Of a stretch of 64,000 nt of DNA, positions 46,415-57,072 are shown piece by piece. Below the pieces are notes generated by a model that did not search any database, had not been told where the DNA came from, and worked only from the letters and a program-made list of their open reading frames with translations. The first letter of the stretch is position 1. Every line of letters starts with the position of its first letter. A program made the translations under genes and the position numbers. Source of the stretch: Alphaproteobacteria bacterium (lineage in GTDB: Bacteria; Pseudomonadota; Alphaproteobacteria; UBA8366); NCBI GenBank assembly GCA_028281325.1, contig JANQKC010000023.1, positions 62,001 to 126,000 of the forward strand. Reading direction: 5' to 3'.

Positions 46415-47533
46415 TTGAGCACCGAGCCCCAATCTCCCCTCAAGACAACGCCGCTGGATGCGCTGCACCGGTCGCTTGGCGCCAAGATGGTGCCGTTTGC
46501 CGGGTATTCGATGCCGGTGCAGTTCGCGGCCGGCGTTCTGACCGAACACAAGCACACGCGCGCCGCAGCGGGGCTTTTCGACGTTTCCCACATGGGACAG
46601 GTGGCGTTGCGGGGGGATGGAGTCGCCGCCGCGCTGGAAGCGCTGGTGCCCGGCGAGTTGCAGGCGCTGCGCGAGGGCCGCATGCGCTACACCTTGCTGC
46701 TGAACGAGCGGGCGGGGATTCTCGACGATTTGATGGTGACGAACCGCGGCGATTTTTTCTATGTCGTTGTCAATGCTGCCTGCAAGGATGCGGACATCGC
46801 CCATCTCCGGGCCTGCTTGCCGCCGTCGGTGACGGTTGAGCCGTGGGAAGATCGCGCGTTGCTGGCGTTGCAAGGGCCGCAGGCAGTTGCCGCGCTGCAG
46901 CGGCATACAGACTTCGACCTTTCCGCATTGCGCTTCATGGCGAGCGCGGAAATGGCGCTGGGCGGCACATCATGCCTGGTTTCCCGCTCGGGCTATACCG
47001 GGGAGGACGGGGTCGAGATTTCCGTCGCGGCGACGGCGGCGCAGGCGTTGGCGGAAACGCTGTTGGCGGAGCCCGAAGTCGAACCGATCGGGTTGGGCGC
47101 GCGGGATTCGCTCCGTCTCGAAGCCGGGCTATGCCTTTACGGTCACGACATCGACGAGACGACGACGCCGGTCGAGGCATCGCTGACCTGGGCGATCGGC
47201 AAGCGCCGGCGGGCGGAAGGCGGCTTTCCCGGCGATGCCGTCGTCATGCGCCAACTGAGCGAGGGCACGGCGCGTCGTCGGGTCGGCATCCGGCCCGATG
47301 GGCGCGCCCCGGCGCGCGAGGGGACGGTTTTGACCGATCCCGACGGCAACGCGATCGGGGCGATCACGAGCGGCGGATTCGGTCCGACCGCTGGCGGTCC
47401 GGTCGCAATGGGATATGTCCAGACCGAGCACGCGACCACGGGCGCCCGGATCAATGCAATCGTGCGCGGCAAACCGCTGCCCGCGCAGGTGGTGGACATG
47501 CCCTTCGTCGCCCAGAACTACTACCGCGGCTGA
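46415..47533 (+). CDS. gcvT: Aminomethyltransferase (glycine cleavage T protein)
   Basis: A 372-residue T protein that transfers the methylene group from the lipoyl arm of GcvH to tetrahydrofolate. Typical stretches are [17 protein letters not shown] near residue 21, [32 protein letters not shown] and [13 protein letters not shown]. The start is TTG at 46415, with GGAG 6 bases upstream; the frame has no better start. It is the first gene behind the glycine riboswitch. Confidence 0.95.
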   Translation: MSTEPQSPLKTTPLDALHRSLGAKMVPFAGYSMPVQFAAGVLTEHKHTRAAAGLFDVSHMGQVALRGDGVAAALEALVPGELQALREGRMRYTLLLNERAGILDDLMVTNRGDFFYVVVNAACKDADIAHLRACLPPSVTVEPWEDRALLALQGPQAVAALQRHTDFDLSALRFMASAEMALGGTSCLVSRSGYTGEDGVEISVAATAAQALAETLLAEPEVEPIGLGARDSLRLEAGLCLYGHDIDETTTPVEASLTWAIGKRRRAEGGFPGDAVVMRQLSEGTARRRVGIRPDGRAPAREGTVLTDPDGNAIGAITSGGFGPTAGGPVAMGYVQTEHATTGARINAIVRGKPLPAQVVDMPFVAQNYYRG

Positions 47534-47571
47534 ATGTTTCGGTTTCGAACCTACGAAGAGGATTACGATCG

Positions 47572-47949
47572 ATGAGTAAGGTTTGGTTTTCGGAGGATCA
47601 TGAATGGATTCGGGTCGACGGCGATATCGGCGCGGTCGGCATCAGCAATTTCGCCCAGGAGCAGCTTGGCGACGTGGTGTTCGTCGAAGTGCCCGAGGTC
47701 GGCAAGACCTTCGGCAAGGGCGACGAGGCGGCCGTTGTCGAATCTGTGAAAGCCGCGTCCGAGATCTACTCGCCGGTCTCCGGTGAGATTGTCGAGGTCA
47801 ACGAAACGCTGGCCGACGAGCCGACACGCATCAACGACGACGCCGAGGGCGCGGGCTGGTTCTTCAAGATCAAGCTGGCCGACGCCACGGAGTTGGACGA
47901 TCTGATGGACGCCGACGCCTACAAGACATTCGCCAAGGACCACGGCTAG
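47572..47949 (+). CDS. gcvH: Glycine cleavage system H protein
   Basis: A 125-residue lipoyl carrier that shuttles the aminomethyl group between GcvP, GcvT and the L protein. The lipoylation site is K60 in [17 protein letters not shown], with the N-terminal [14 protein letters not shown] typical of the family. The ATG at 47572 is preceded by AGAGGA. Second gene of the operon, 38 bases after gcvT. Confidence 0.97.
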   Translation: MSKVWFSEDHEWIRVDGDIGAVGISNFAQEQLGDVVFVEVPEVGKTFGKGDEAAVVESVKAASEIYSPVSGEIVEVNETLADEPTRINDDAEGAGWFFKIKLADATELDDLMDADAYKTFAKDHG

Positions 47950-47972
47950 ACGCCGCAAATCGGGAGCCCCCC

Positions 47973-50858
47973 ATGCCGGATACCGCGCCCCTCGACGCAC
48001 TGGAACAGAATGACGACTTCGTTGGACGGCATATCGGGCCGACCGACGGCGATATCGCCACGATGCTGCAAGCGATCGGCGAATCGTCGCTGGATGCACT
48101 GATCGACAAGGCGGTGCCGGCGGCGATCAGGTCGTCCGGACCGCTCGATCTGCCGGCGAGCCGCGGCGAGCAGGACATTCTGGCCGAATTGCGGTCGATC
48201 GCGTCGCAGAACCAGGTCCTGCGGTCGATGATCGGCATGGGATATTACGACTGCGTCACGCCGCCGGTCATTTTGCGCAACGTGATGGAGAATCCGGGCT
48301 GGTACACCGCTTATACGCCCTATCAGCCGGAAATCAGCCAAGGCCGGCTTGAGGCGTTGATCAACTACCAGACGATGATTTCCGATCTCACCGGGATGGA
48401 GATCGCCAACGCGTCGCTGCTGGACGAAGCGACCGCGGCCGCGGAAGCGATGACCATGTGCCGCCGCGTCGGCCGCAGCAAGAGCGACGCCTTCTTCGTC
48501 TCCGCCGATTGCCATCCGCAGACCATCGATGTCGTCAAGACCCGGGCGGAGCCGTTGGGCATTTCGGTGATCGTGGGCGATCATCGCGCCGGCCCGCCGG
48601 AGGGCGGGATTTTCGGCATGCTTCTGCAATATCCGTCGACGACCGGTGCGGTCGAGGACTATGCGGACATGGTCGCCGCGGCCCATGACAACGGCGCGGT
48701 GGTCTGCGTCGCCGCCGACCTGCTGTCCCTGCTGATGCTGACGCCGCCGGGGGAATGGGGGGCGGATATCGTTGTCGGCAGCGCGCAGCGCTTCGGCGTG
48801 CCGCTCGGTTTCGGCGGCCCGCATGCGGCCTTCATCGCGACACGGGACAAGCACAAGCGCACGCTGCCTGGCCGGCTGGTCGGCGTTTCGGTCGATGCGC
48901 GCGGGCGGCCCGCCTACCGCCTGGCGCTGCAGACGCGTGAACAGCACATCCGCCGCGAAAAGGCCACCAGCAACATCTGCACCGCGCAGGTCCTGCTGGC
49001 GGTTATGGCGGGGCTGTACGCCGTCTATCACGGGCCGGACCGGCTGCGGACCATCGCGGCGCGGGTCCACCGGTTGACGGCGATCCTGGCGGCGGGGCTG
49101 GAAAAGCTCGGCGCGCCGCCGGCCAACAGCGCTTTTTTCGATACGGTGACGGTTCCCGTCGACGACGCGGCGGCGGTGCATCGTCGCGCGGTTTCGGCGG
49201 GCATCAATCTGCGGCGGATCGACGGTGCGACGGTCGGCATCTCGCTCGACGAAACCACGACCGCCGCCGACGTGTCGACCTTGTGGCGGGTCGTCAGCGG
49301 ACGGGACGAGGTCGGCTTCACGGTCGCGGATATCGACGCCGACCGGCCCAATGCGCTGCCCGAAGGGTTGCGGCGGACGTCCGACTTCCTGACGCATGAG
49401 GTCTTCAACAGCTATCACTCGGAAACCGAGATGCTGCGGTATCTGCGCCGGTTACAGGCGCGGGATGTGGCGCTCGACCGGTCGATGATACCGCTTGGTT
49501 CGTGCACCATGAAGTTGAACGCGACGGCCGAGATGATTCCGGTGACCTGGCCGGAATTCAGCCGGATCCATCCCTTCGTGCCGTTGGACCAGGCTGCGGG
49601 GTACCGCGCGCTGCTGAACGGTCTGCAGACCATGCTGGAGAAGATCACCGGCTTTGCCGCCGTTTCGCTGCAGCCCAATGCGGGGTCGCAGGGCGAGTAT
49701 GCGGGATTGCTGGTCATCAAGCGCTATCACGAGAGCCGGGGCGAGGGGCAGCGGGACGTCTGCATCATTCCCAGTTCGGCGCACGGCACCAACCCGGCGA
49801 GCGCGATCCTCGCCGGGATGACCGTCGTGGTGGTCGCATGCGATGACGACGGCAATATCGATGTTGGCGACCTTCGCGAAAAAGCCGAGGCGCATGCGGA
49901 CCGGCTGGCTGCCCTGATGGTGACCTATCCGTCGACGCACGGCGTCTTCGAGGAGAGCATTGTCGAAATCTGCGACATCATCCATGCGAACGGCGGGCAG
50001 GTCTACATGGACGGCGCGAATCTGAATGCGCTTGTCGGCCTGTGCCTGCCCGGCGCCTTCGGGCCCGATGTCGCGCATCTGAACCTGCACAAGACGTTCT
50101 GTATCCCCCATGGCGGCGGGGGGCCCGGGGTGGGCCCGATCGGCGTCGGCGCGCATCTCGCCGCGTTCCTGCCCGGTCATGCGGTGATTCCCGAGGCCGG
50201 CCCGGAAGGCATTGGGGCCGTTGCCGCGGCGCCCTGGGGCAGCGCCAGCATATTGCCGATATCCTGGGCCTATATCGCGATGATGGGCGGTGACGGGCTT
50301 ACGCGCGCGACCGAGGTGGCGATCCTGAACGCGAATTACATCGCCAAGCGGTTGGCCGCGCATTATCCCGTGGTCTACACCGGGGCGCATGGGCTGGTCG
50401 CCCACGAATGCATCATCGACATCCGGGACTTTAAGGACACCGCGGGCATCACCGTGGACGACGTCGCCAAACGCCTGATGGATTATGGGTTTCATGCGCC
50501 GACCATGTCCTGGCCGGTCGCCGGCACCTTGATGATCGAACCCACGGAAAGCGAGTCGCTGGCGGAAATCGATCGGTTCTGCGACGCGATGATTGCCATC
50601 CGCGCGGAAATCAAGGCGATCGAATCGGGCGATTGGGACCGGGAAGACAATCCGATGCGGCAGGCGCCGCACACGCCGGAGGATATCGCCGCGGAATGGA
50701 CGCGCGGGTACAGCATCGAACAGGCGGTCTTCCCGGTGCATTCGCTGCGGTCGGATAAATACTGGCCACCGGTCAACCGGATCGATCAGGCCTTTGGGGA
50801 TCGCAATTTGGTGTGTAGCTGTCCGCCGTTGGATGCCTATCAGGATGCGGCCGATTGA
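47973..50858 (+). CDS. gcvP: Glycine dehydrogenase (decarboxylating), single-chain P protein
   Basis: A 961-residue PLP-dependent P protein that decarboxylates glycine and loads the aminomethyl group on GcvH. It is the fused form in which the N- and C-terminal halves, separate proteins in many bacteria, are joined. The PLP lysine is K707 in [18 protein letters not shown]. Start-region [17 protein letters not shown] and [16 protein letters not shown] are typical. It ends the gcv operon just before a strong terminator. Confidence 0.97.
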   Translation: MPDTAPLDALEQNDDFVGRHIGPTDGDIATMLQAIGESSLDALIDKAVPAAIRSSGPLDLPASRGEQDILAELRSIASQNQVLRSMIGMGYYDCVTPPVILRNVMENPGWYTAYTPYQPEISQGRLEALINYQTMISDLTGMEIANASLLDEATAAAEAMTMCRRVGRSKSDAFFVSADCHPQTIDVVKTRAEPLGISVIVGDHRAGPPEGGIFGMLLQYPSTTGAVEDYADMVAAAHDNGAVVCVAADLLSLLMLTPPGEWGADIVVGSAQRFGVPLGFGGPHAAFIATRDKHKRTLPGRLVGVSVDARGRPAYRLALQTREQHIRREKATSNICTAQVLLAVMAGLYAVYHGPDRLRTIAARVHRLTAILAAGLEKLGAPPANSAFFDTVTVPVDDAAAVHRRAVSAGINLRRIDGATVGISLDETTTAADVSTLWRVVSGRDEVGFTVADIDADRPNALPEGLRRTSDFLTHEVFNSYHSETEMLRYLRRLQARDVALDRSMIPLGSCTMKLNATAEMIPVTWPEFSRIHPFVPLDQAAGYRALLNGLQTMLEKITGFAAVSLQPNAGSQGEYAGLLVIKRYHESRGEGQRDVCIIPSSAHGTNPASAILAGMTVVVVACDDDGNIDVGDLREKAEAHADRLAALMVTYPSTHGVFEESIVEICDIIHANGGQVYMDGANLNALVGLCLPGAFGPDVAHLNLHKTFCIPHGGGGPGVGPIGVGAHLAAFLPGHAVIPEAGPEGIGAVAAAPWGSASILPISWAYIAMMGGDGLTRATEVAILNANYIAKRLAAHYPVVYTGAHGLVAHECIIDIRDFKDTAGITVDDVAKRLMDYGFHAPTMSWPVAGTLMIEPTESESLAEIDRFCDAMIAIRAEIKAIESGDWDREDNPMRQAPHTPEDIAAEWTRGYSIEQAVFPVHSLRSDKYWPPVNRIDQAFGDRNLVCSCPPLDAYQDAAD

Positions 50859-50885
50859 CGCGCGGTACCGGTAAGGCGGATACAG

Positions 50886-50916
50886 AAAACGGCGCGGTCA
50901 AGGCCGCGCCGTTTTT
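50886..50916. terminator. Rho-independent terminator between gcvP and atpF
   Basis: AAAACGGCGCGG (50886-50897) pairs with CCGCGCCGTTTT (50904-50915) over 12 bp with a 6-nt loop. T-runs follow in both directions, so it can serve both the gcv operon and the converging atp operon. Confidence 0.85.
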
Positions 50917-50934
50917 GCGGTATTGATGACGGGT

Positions 50935-51426
50935 TTACTGAAGCTTCTGCGGCAGTTCCGCCACCGCTTTCTCCACCAGCGAGTCCGATAGCGACCCGGT
51001 GACTTTTTCGGCGAGGATCTTCTCGGTCGCGGCGACCGCAAGATCGACCGCGACTTCGCGCACTTCCTGTACGGCGGCGGCTTCGGCTTGCGCGATCTTC
51101 TCGACGGCCAGTTCCTTTTGACGTTCCAGAAGCGCGTTGAGATCGCGCTCCGCAGCAGCCCGCAGCGCTTCCGCATCCTGCTTGGCGCGGTTGACGATCT
51201 CCTCGGCTTCTTGCTGCGCTTCCCGTTGCTTGCGCTGATACGACGCCAGCAGGGTCTGGGCTTCCTCACGGAGTTGCTGGGCCTGTTCGACCTCCGTGCG
51301 GATCGTGTCGATACGGCTGTCCAGCCCCTTCAGGATAACCCTCTTCATCGGCTTGAACGCCAGGACGAAGAAGACGACGAACGCAATGGCGGCCCAGAAT
51401 GCCGCGTCTTGCAGCAAGCTGCTCAT
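50935..51426 (-). CDS. atpF: ATP synthase F0 subunit b
   Basis: A 163-residue stator subunit: one N-terminal transmembrane helix (DAAFWAAIAFVVFFVLAF, about 7-24) and a long charged coiled coil (about 35-140) that reaches to F1. It is the last gene of the F0 operon and overlaps the b' gene by four bases. Having both b and b' is usual in alphaproteobacteria and phototrophs. Confidence 0.93.
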   Translation of the reverse strand: MSSLLQDAAFWAAIAFVVFFVLAFKPMKRVILKGLDSRIDTIRTEVEQAQQLREEAQTLLASYQRKQREAQQEAEEIVNRAKQDAEALRAAAERDLNALLERQKELAVEKIAQAEAAAVQEVREVAVDLAVAATEKILAEKVTGSLSDSLVEKAVAELPQKLQ

Positions 51427-51917
51427 GCCCGGCTCTCCTCAAGCGCGGCGCGGATGGCGCGGTCGGCGTCCTGCTCGGCAACCTCCGCGCCGATTAGGCG
51501 TTGCGTGGCGCTTTGAACCACGCCGAGGGTCGCCTCCCGGATGTTGTCCACCGCTTCGGTCTTTTCGCCTGCGATCCGTGCCTCGGCGGCTTGCGCCTGC
51601 TCAAGCAGCGTCCGCGACAGCGCTTCCTGCTGCTTTGTCCGCTCCTCGGTCATTTCCTGCGCGGTCCGATGGTGCACGCCTTGCGCTTCCGACGTCGCGT
51701 CGGCCAAGGTCTTCTCGTAGGCCGCAAGCACTTCTTCCGCTTCCGCTTTCAGCGTTTCCGCCTTCTCCAGATCGCCCTCGATCCGTTCTTGGCGCGTGTT
51801 GAGCACTTCCGTCATTCGCGGAAGGGCGACCTTCCACGCAATCAGGAACAGCGCCGTGAACGTCAGAAAGAGCCAAAAAAGCTGCGTTGCGAATGTCGAC
51901 GGATCGAGTTGGGGCAT
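51423..51917 (-). CDS. atpF': ATP synthase F0 subunit b'
   Basis: A 164-residue second stator subunit. MPQLDPSTFATQLFWLFLTF opens with the PQxDxxxxxxQxxWL pattern of b', followed by the membrane helix (about 10-30) and a coiled coil of Glu/Ala/Lys repeats. It pairs with b to form the heterodimeric stalk. The stop overlaps the atpF start. Confidence 0.93.
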   Translation of the reverse strand: MPQLDPSTFATQLFWLFLTFTALFLIAWKVALPRMTEVLNTRQERIEGDLEKAETLKAEAEEVLAAYEKTLADATSEAQGVHHRTAQEMTEERTKQQEALSRTLLEQAQAAEARIAGEKTEAVDNIREATLGVVQSATQRLIGAEVAEQDADRAIRAALEESRA

Positions 51918-51957
51918 GGCGTCGCTCTCCGGCCAGTTCGGTTAACGCGAGTTCGAC

Positions 51958-52182
51958 TTAGCCGAACAGGATCAGGAACGAAATCAGCAATGCGTACAGC
52001 GCGACGGCCTCGACCAGCGCGAAGCCGATCCACATGAATAGCTGAACCTGGGGAATTGCGCCTGGGTTGCGCGCGCCGGAGGAAATCATCGTGGAAAAGA
52101 TATTGGCCATACCAGCACCAACACCGCCGAGTCCGACGACCGCCACACCCGCACCAATGAATTTTGCGGCCTCTACTTCCAT
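51958..52182 (-). CDS. atpE: ATP synthase F0 subunit c
   Basis: A 74-residue hairpin of two transmembrane helices that forms the proton-driven ring. The ion-binding carboxylate is E58 in IGFALVEAVALYA; the first helix has the Gly-rich GAGVAVVGLGGVGAGMA and the polar loop is ARNPG. No sodium-type ligands (such as ES/T) are seen, so it is proton-coupled. The ATG at 52182 follows AAGGA. Confidence 0.96.
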   Translation of the reverse strand: MEVEAAKFIGAGVAVVGLGGVGAGMANIFSTMISSGARNPGAIPQVQLFMWIGFALVEAVALYALLISFLILFG

Positions 52183-52255
52183 CTTCTTCGTCCTTTCTGC
52201 TTTTTGATCAATCGTATGACGTTGGGATTTTCGTGATCTAGACCGCCGACCGGCA

Positions 52256-53002
52256 TCAATGCATGTGCAGGGCGTCGTTGAGATACACGCAAGTAAGAAT
52301 GGTGAATACATACGCCTGCAAGAAGGCGATGATCAGTTTCAATCCTGTCAGCACGATCACCATCAACAGCGGTGCGACGCCGGCGATGCCCAGCAAGAAG
52401 ATGAAGCCCGCAAAGACCTTCACCATCGTGTGGCCTGCCGTCATGTTCGCGAACAACCGGAGCGACAGGCTCACGGGACGCGCCAAGTAGGAGAGGATTT
52501 CAATCGGGATCATCAGAGGGGCCAGGAACCACGGCACGCCCTCCGGCAGAAAAAACCCGAAAAACTTGAAGCCGTGCTTGATGAATCCGATCAGTGTCAC
52601 CCCGATGAACACCGCGAACGCCAAGCCGAAGGTAACGGCGATTTGGCTGGTGAAGGCGAAACTGTAGGGAACCATGCCGATCATGTTGCCGGCCAGGACG
52701 AACATGAACAACGTGAAGATGAAGGGGAAGTACCGCCGTCCCTCTTGCCCCACGTTGTCTCGGATCATGTTGGCGATGAATTCGTATGACATTTCGGCGA
52801 CGATCTGCCAACGGCCCGGCACCAGCGCGCCGCGGCGCATGCTGAACACCAGGAAAGAAGAGACCAGCACCACCGCCGCGACCATCGCCAGCGACGAATT
52901 GGTGAACGACACATCCACGCCGCCGACTTCGAACGGGATGATCTTCTGAATCATGAATTGCGCGAGGGGACCTTGGCTCTCGCCGGCGCCTGCCTGTGCC
53001 AT
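52256..53002 (-). CDS. atpB: ATP synthase F0 subunit a
   Basis: A 248-residue membrane subunit with about six helices forming the proton half-channels. The essential Arg is in PVSLSLRLFANMTAGH near residue 183, and LQAYVFTILTCVYLNDALH ends the protein. It lies 73 bases before atpE and 12 bases after atpI. Confidence 0.96.
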   Translation of the reverse strand: MAQAGAGESQGPLAQFMIQKIIPFEVGGVDVSFTNSSLAMVAAVVLVSSFLVFSMRRGALVPGRWQIVAEMSYEFIANMIRDNVGQEGRRYFPFIFTLFMFVLAGNMIGMVPYSFAFTSQIAVTFGLAFAVFIGVTLIGFIKHGFKFFGFFLPEGVPWFLAPLMIPIEILSYLARPVSLSLRLFANMTAGHTMVKVFAGFIFLLGIAGVAPLLMVIVLTGLKLIIAFLQAYVFTILTCVYLNDALHMH

Positions 53003-53014
53003 TTTTTGCCCTTA

Positions 53015-53386
53015 TTAGCTCCCCTTGTCCCCGTTCGGCGGGTCTTCCCGCGTTGGGGCGGCGTTATCGTTCCGGCGATACCCCGCAGCATAACCATGGC
53101 CGCTGACCGCGCGGTAAACATTCAAAAATCCGGCCGCGCTCCCCATGAAAAAGAACACAACCAAAAACAAAGGCCCAGTGTCTAGCCACCGATCGAGCAG
53201 TAACCCGATCCCGATACCTACCATAAGCGCCGCAACCAACTCGATGCCGATCTTTAGTCCGAAACCCAACCCTGATTTGATCGTTTTAGGGCCTTTGGTT
53301 TCGTCTGGGCCCGACCGGTCGTCGCGCGCCTTGCGAAGCTTGGCATCCAGGTCATCCAGGGAAGGCGAAGGTTTTTTCTCTCTCAT
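53015..53386 (-). CDS. atpI: ATP synthase-associated protein AtpI
   Basis: A 123-residue AtpI with a charged N-terminus (about 1-45), two transmembrane helices (about 46-66 and 73-92) and a polar tail. LGFGLKIGIELVAALMVGIGIGLLLDRWLDTGP and FFMGSAAGFLNVYR are typical. AtpI helps assemble the c-ring and magnesium uptake. First gene of the F0 operon, behind the promoter at 53483-53455. Confidence 0.9.
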   Translation of the reverse strand: MREKKPSPSLDDLDAKLRKARDDRSGPDETKGPKTIKSGLGFGLKIGIELVAALMVGIGIGLLLDRWLDTGPLFLVVFFFMGSAAGFLNVYRAVSGHGYAAGYRRNDNAAPTREDPPNGDKGS

Positions 53387-53454
53387 GCCCCCACCGCCCC
53401 GGACACGCGGACCAACCTTACCGTCAGGCTGCCCCCGCGCCCGAAATCGCGCGC

Positions 53455-53483
53455 ACGATAGAGAGCAGGGTAAGAGCTGTCAA
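53455..53483 (-). promoter_or_regulatory. Sigma70 promoter of the F0 ATP synthase operon
   Basis: On the minus strand TTGACA (53483-53478), a 17-base spacer, and TATCGT (53460-53455). The -35 is perfect and the spacing ideal. It lies 69 bases upstream of the atpI start, in the 172-base gap after smc. Confidence 0.65.
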
Positions 53484-53558
53484 GGCGCAATGGTGCGCCG
53501 CGGAAATGGCGTGAAAGCGGCGGTTTCTTGCGCGCTTTCGAATGCAAAAAGGTGCCGG

Positions 53559-56500
53559 TTAGGCTGAATCGCGCAATTCCTCGGCGCGCCGCAGGTCGAC
53601 GGATACGAGCTGGCTGACCCCGCGTTCGCCCATCGTGACGCCATAGAGCCGGTCCATCCGGGCCATTGTCATGCGGTGATGCGTCACGCAGAGGAACCGG
53701 GTGTCGCCCGAATGCGCGATCTGGTCCAGCAGCGTGCAGAATCGGTCCACGTTGGCGTCGTCGAGCGGCGCGTCGACCTCGTCGAGCACGCAGATCGGGG
53801 CCGGGTTGGTCAGGAACACCGCGAACAGCAGCGAGAGCGCCGTCAACGCCTGCTCGCCACCCGACAACAGCGACATGATCTGCAGCTTCTTGCCCGGTGG
53901 ACTCGCCATGATTTCCAGGCCGGCGTCGAGCGGGTCGTCCGCTTCGGTCAGGCGCAAATGCGCGCGACCGCCGCCGAACAGCCGCACGAACAATTCCTGG
54001 AAATGCTTGTTGACCGTCTCGAAGGCGGCCAGCAGCCGTTCGCGGCCCTCGCGGTTGAGCGAGGAAATGCCTTGCCGTAACCGTGCGATCGCCGCGATCA
54101 GGTCTTCGCGCTCCGACTGCATGGTCGTGATCTGCTCTTCCAATTCGGTCAGTTCGGCTTCGGCCCGCAGGTTGACCGGGCCCATGGCGTCGCGTTGGCG
54201 CGTCAGGCGTTCGATCTTCGCCTCGACCTCGTCCAGCGCCGGTAACGCGGCGTCCATTTCGATCTGGGCTTCCCGCAGCACGTTTTCCGGGCTGCAGTTC
54301 AGACGTTCGGTGATGCGTTCGACGACGGCGCGGCATTCGATTTCGGCCTGTTCGACCTGCGCCTCGTTGCGCACCCGGTTTTCCCGCGCTTCCGCGAGCG
54401 ACGCTTCTGCCTTGCGGAGACCGCTGTCGGCTTCTTCGAGGGTCGTTTCGCCCTGCGCCAGCTGGTCGGCGGCGGCGTTCCGGGTCTGCTCGGACGCGCC
54501 GATCGTGTCGAGCAGCGCCGCGCGCTGGGTTTGGATTTCGGCCGGTCGCTCGCCCAGTTGCGTGCGCCGTTGTTGGGCCGCGTCCCGGCGTTCCGTCAGA
54601 TGCGCCAGCCGTTCCGCGGCGCCATCCGCGCGCTGCTGCCAGGTAATGCGATCTTGGTCGATGGCGGCCAGCCGGCGTCGGCGGTCGTCGACCTCGCGCA
54701 CCAGGATATCGTGGGCGCCGCGGCATTCGGCCTCGACGCGGCGCAACTCGGTTATTTCTCCGCGCAGCGTTTCGATCCGCTGGCGTGTTTCCATCGGGTC
54801 TTCCAGGGCGGCAATCGCGGCCTCGATCGTGCGGAACTCCTGCTCGGCTTCCCGCAGGTCGTTGGCGTGCTGCTCGGCATTCTCGGTCAGCGTGGCGACC
54901 CGGGACTTGTTGCCCGCCGCCGCGCTCGCCGCTTTCGCATGTTTTTCCCGCGCCGCGTTTTGCCGCGCATAGGCCTCTTCCAGGATCTGCCGGACCCGCT
55001 TCTCAGCCGCCGCGGCGCTTTGTGCCGCGCTCTCGATCTCGCGCAGACGGCTGGCGGCCCGCTCTGCCGCCGCGTTCGCGGTGACGAGTTGCGATTGGAT
55101 CTCCGTCAGCCGGTTGCGCTGCTGCAGGCGTTTCGCCGCCGGCGTCGGCGCGCCCGCCTTGATCGTGTATCCGTCCCAGCGCCAGAGCGCCCCGTCCCGC
55201 GAAACCAGCCGTTGGCCGGGCCGCAGTCCATCCGCGAGGGCCGCGCCTTGCGCCGCGTTGTCGATCACGCCGATAAAGGCGAGGCGGCGCGCCAGGACGT
55301 CCGGCCCGGTCACGAACCGGGACAGCGGGGTTGCCGGCTCCGGCAGCGCCGGCGGCGAATCGTCACCCCGGCGCATGGCCCAGTGAATCTCGGCCGCGGT
55401 GTCGATCGGGGCGGTCAGGTCCTCGCCGAGCGCCGCGCCCAGCGCCGCCTCGTATCCGGTCTCGACCCGCAGCGCATCGATCAGCGGCGGAAACAGGTCG
55501 GCTTCGTCGGTCTGCAGCACGTCGGCGAGCGCCTGTTCCTCGGCGGCCAGTTTCGACCGTTCCGAGTCGGCGGCTTGCGCCGCGTTACGGGCCATGGCTT
55601 CCGCGTCGCCCGCTTCGCTGCGCGCCTGTTCGGCGGTCGCCAGATCCCGGCGCGCGGCTTCCACCGCGGCTTCCGTTGTGGCGATTTCCCGCTCGGCGGT
55701 TTGCAGCGCCATGTCCTGGTCGATTTCGGTGGAGAGTTTGTCGCGCTCGACGCCGATATCGTTGAGGCGCGACTGCAGCCGGGCCATCCGCTGCTGTAAT
55801 TCCACATGCTGCCGGGTGAGCGCGCCGGCCTGGGCTTCCGCTTTTACGACCGCCTCGGTCAGCGCGCTGAGTTCTTCCTCCCGCGCGCGGAGGTTGGATT
55901 GCGCCGTTTCCAGGTTCTGCCGCGCCGCGGCCTGGGCGTCTTCCTCGCCGTCGCTTGCGGTCGCGATTTCGGTCTTTTCCGTCTCGAGCTGGCCGAGCGC
56001 CTGCCGCGCGTCGTTGGCGAGCGTCCGTTCGCGCTCGATATCACCCGATATCTGGCCGAGCTGCTGATCGGTCTGGTTGATGCCTTCCTGGACGCGGCCT
56101 TCTTCGCTTTCCAGTTCCCGGCGGGCCATGATCAGACGCTGCAGTTCGGCCGCCGCCGTCGCCTCCGCCTCGCGCAGGCCCTGCATCGCCGCCGCCGCTT
56201 CGCTTTGTTGCGTTGCCATGGCGCCGGCGGCGGCGGTGAGCTGGGTCACGGTCGCATCGCTCGCCTTGAGCTGTTCGTCGGCGGCGTTCTTGGCCGCCGT
56301 CGCGGTGGTCCAACGCACATGCAATTGGATCGCTTCGAACTGCCGCAATTCTTCCGAGACCTTGCGGTATCGCGTCGCCTGCCGGGCTTGCCGTTGCAGC
56401 CCTTGGTATTGGCCTTCGAGTGCGCCGATCACGTCGTCGAGCCGTTCGAGGTTGGTCTCGGCGGCGCGCAGGCGCAGTTCGGCTTCGTGCCGGCGGGAAT

Positions 56501-57035
56501 GCAGCCCCTTGATGCCCGCGGCCTCTTCGAGCAGGGTCCGGCGTTCAGTCGGCTTCGCGCCGATCAGCGCGCCGATCCGCCCTTGGCTGACCATGGCGGT
56601 CGAATGCGCGCCCGTCGCCATATCCGCGAACAGGAGCTGGACGTCACGGGCGCGCACCTCGCGGCCGTTGATGCGGTACGTCGATCCCGATCCGCGTTCG
56701 ATGCGGCGGGAAATCTCGATTTCTTCGCTGTCGTTGTATTGCGCCGGCGCGTCGCGGTCGCTGTTGTCGAGATGCAGGATCACCTCGGCGATGTTCCGCG
56801 CCGGGCGGTTGGCGGTGCCGCCGAAGATGACGTCGTCCATCTCGCCGCCGCGCATCTGCTTGGCCGAGGTCTCGCCCATGACCCAGCGCAGGGCTTCGAC
56901 GACGTTCGACTTGCCGCAGCCGTTGGGCCCGACGACGCCGGTCATGCCCGGTTCGATGGTCACCTCGGTGGGTTCTACGAAGGACTTGAACCCGGTGAGT
57001 CGGACTTTGGAAAAATGCACTGGCGGTCCGGTCAA
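53559..57035 (-). CDS. smc: Chromosome segregation protein SMC
   Basis: A 1158-residue SMC ATPase that organises the chromosome with ScpA and ScpB. The N-terminal Walker A is GPNGCGKSN near residue 36; two long coiled coils (about 170-500 and 650-1000) flank a hinge (about 505-640); the C-terminal head has the ABC signature LSGGEQALTALS and Walker B PICVLDEVDAPLDDAN. An intact single ORF. It leads a conserved smc-dsbA-like-dciA direction with overlapping functions unknown. Confidence 0.97.
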   Translation of the reverse strand: MTGPPVHFSKVRLTGFKSFVEPTEVTIEPGMTGVVGPNGCGKSNVVEALRWVMGETSAKQMRGGEMDDVIFGGTANRPARNIAEVILHLDNSDRDAPAQYNDSEEIEISRRIERGSGSTYRINGREVRARDVQLLFADMATGAHSTAMVSQGRIGALIGAKPTERRTLLEEAAGIKGLHSRRHEAELRLRAAETNLERLDDVIGALEGQYQGLQRQARQATRYRKVSEELRQFEAIQLHVRWTTATAAKNAADEQLKASDATVTQLTAAAGAMATQQSEAAAAMQGLREAEATAAAELQRLIMARRELESEEGRVQEGINQTDQQLGQISGDIERERTLANDARQALGQLETEKTEIATASDGEEDAQAAARQNLETAQSNLRAREEELSALTEAVVKAEAQAGALTRQHVELQQRMARLQSRLNDIGVERDKLSTEIDQDMALQTAEREIATTEAAVEAARRDLATAEQARSEAGDAEAMARNAAQAADSERSKLAAEEQALADVLQTDEADLFPPLIDALRVETGYEAALGAALGEDLTAPIDTAAEIHWAMRRGDDSPPALPEPATPLSRFVTGPDVLARRLAFIGVIDNAAQGAALADGLRPGQRLVSRDGALWRWDGYTIKAGAPTPAAKRLQQRNRLTEIQSQLVTANAAAERAASRLREIESAAQSAAAAEKRVRQILEEAYARQNAAREKHAKAASAAAGNKSRVATLTENAEQHANDLREAEQEFRTIEAAIAALEDPMETRQRIETLRGEITELRRVEAECRGAHDILVREVDDRRRRLAAIDQDRITWQQRADGAAERLAHLTERRDAAQQRRTQLGERPAEIQTQRAALLDTIGASEQTRNAAADQLAQGETTLEEADSGLRKAEASLAEARENRVRNEAQVEQAEIECRAVVERITERLNCSPENVLREAQIEMDAALPALDEVEAKIERLTRQRDAMGPVNLRAEAELTELEEQITTMQSEREDLIAAIARLRQGISSLNREGRERLLAAFETVNKHFQELFVRLFGGGRAHLRLTEADDPLDAGLEIMASPPGKKLQIMSLLSGGEQALTALSLLFAVFLTNPAPICVLDEVDAPLDDANVDRFCTLLDQIAHSGDTRFLCVTHHRMTMARMDRLYGVTMGERGVSQLVSVDLRRAEELRDSA

Positions 57036-57072
57036 CTACATCGTGCGGCACGATCGCCGCAGAACATCGACC

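Noticed and set aside
46393-46839. Plus-strand ORF starting at ATG 46393 inside the gcv riboswitch platform
   Set aside because: It overlaps gcvT in another frame over its whole length and has no protein-like features; the gcvT frame contains all T-protein motifs.
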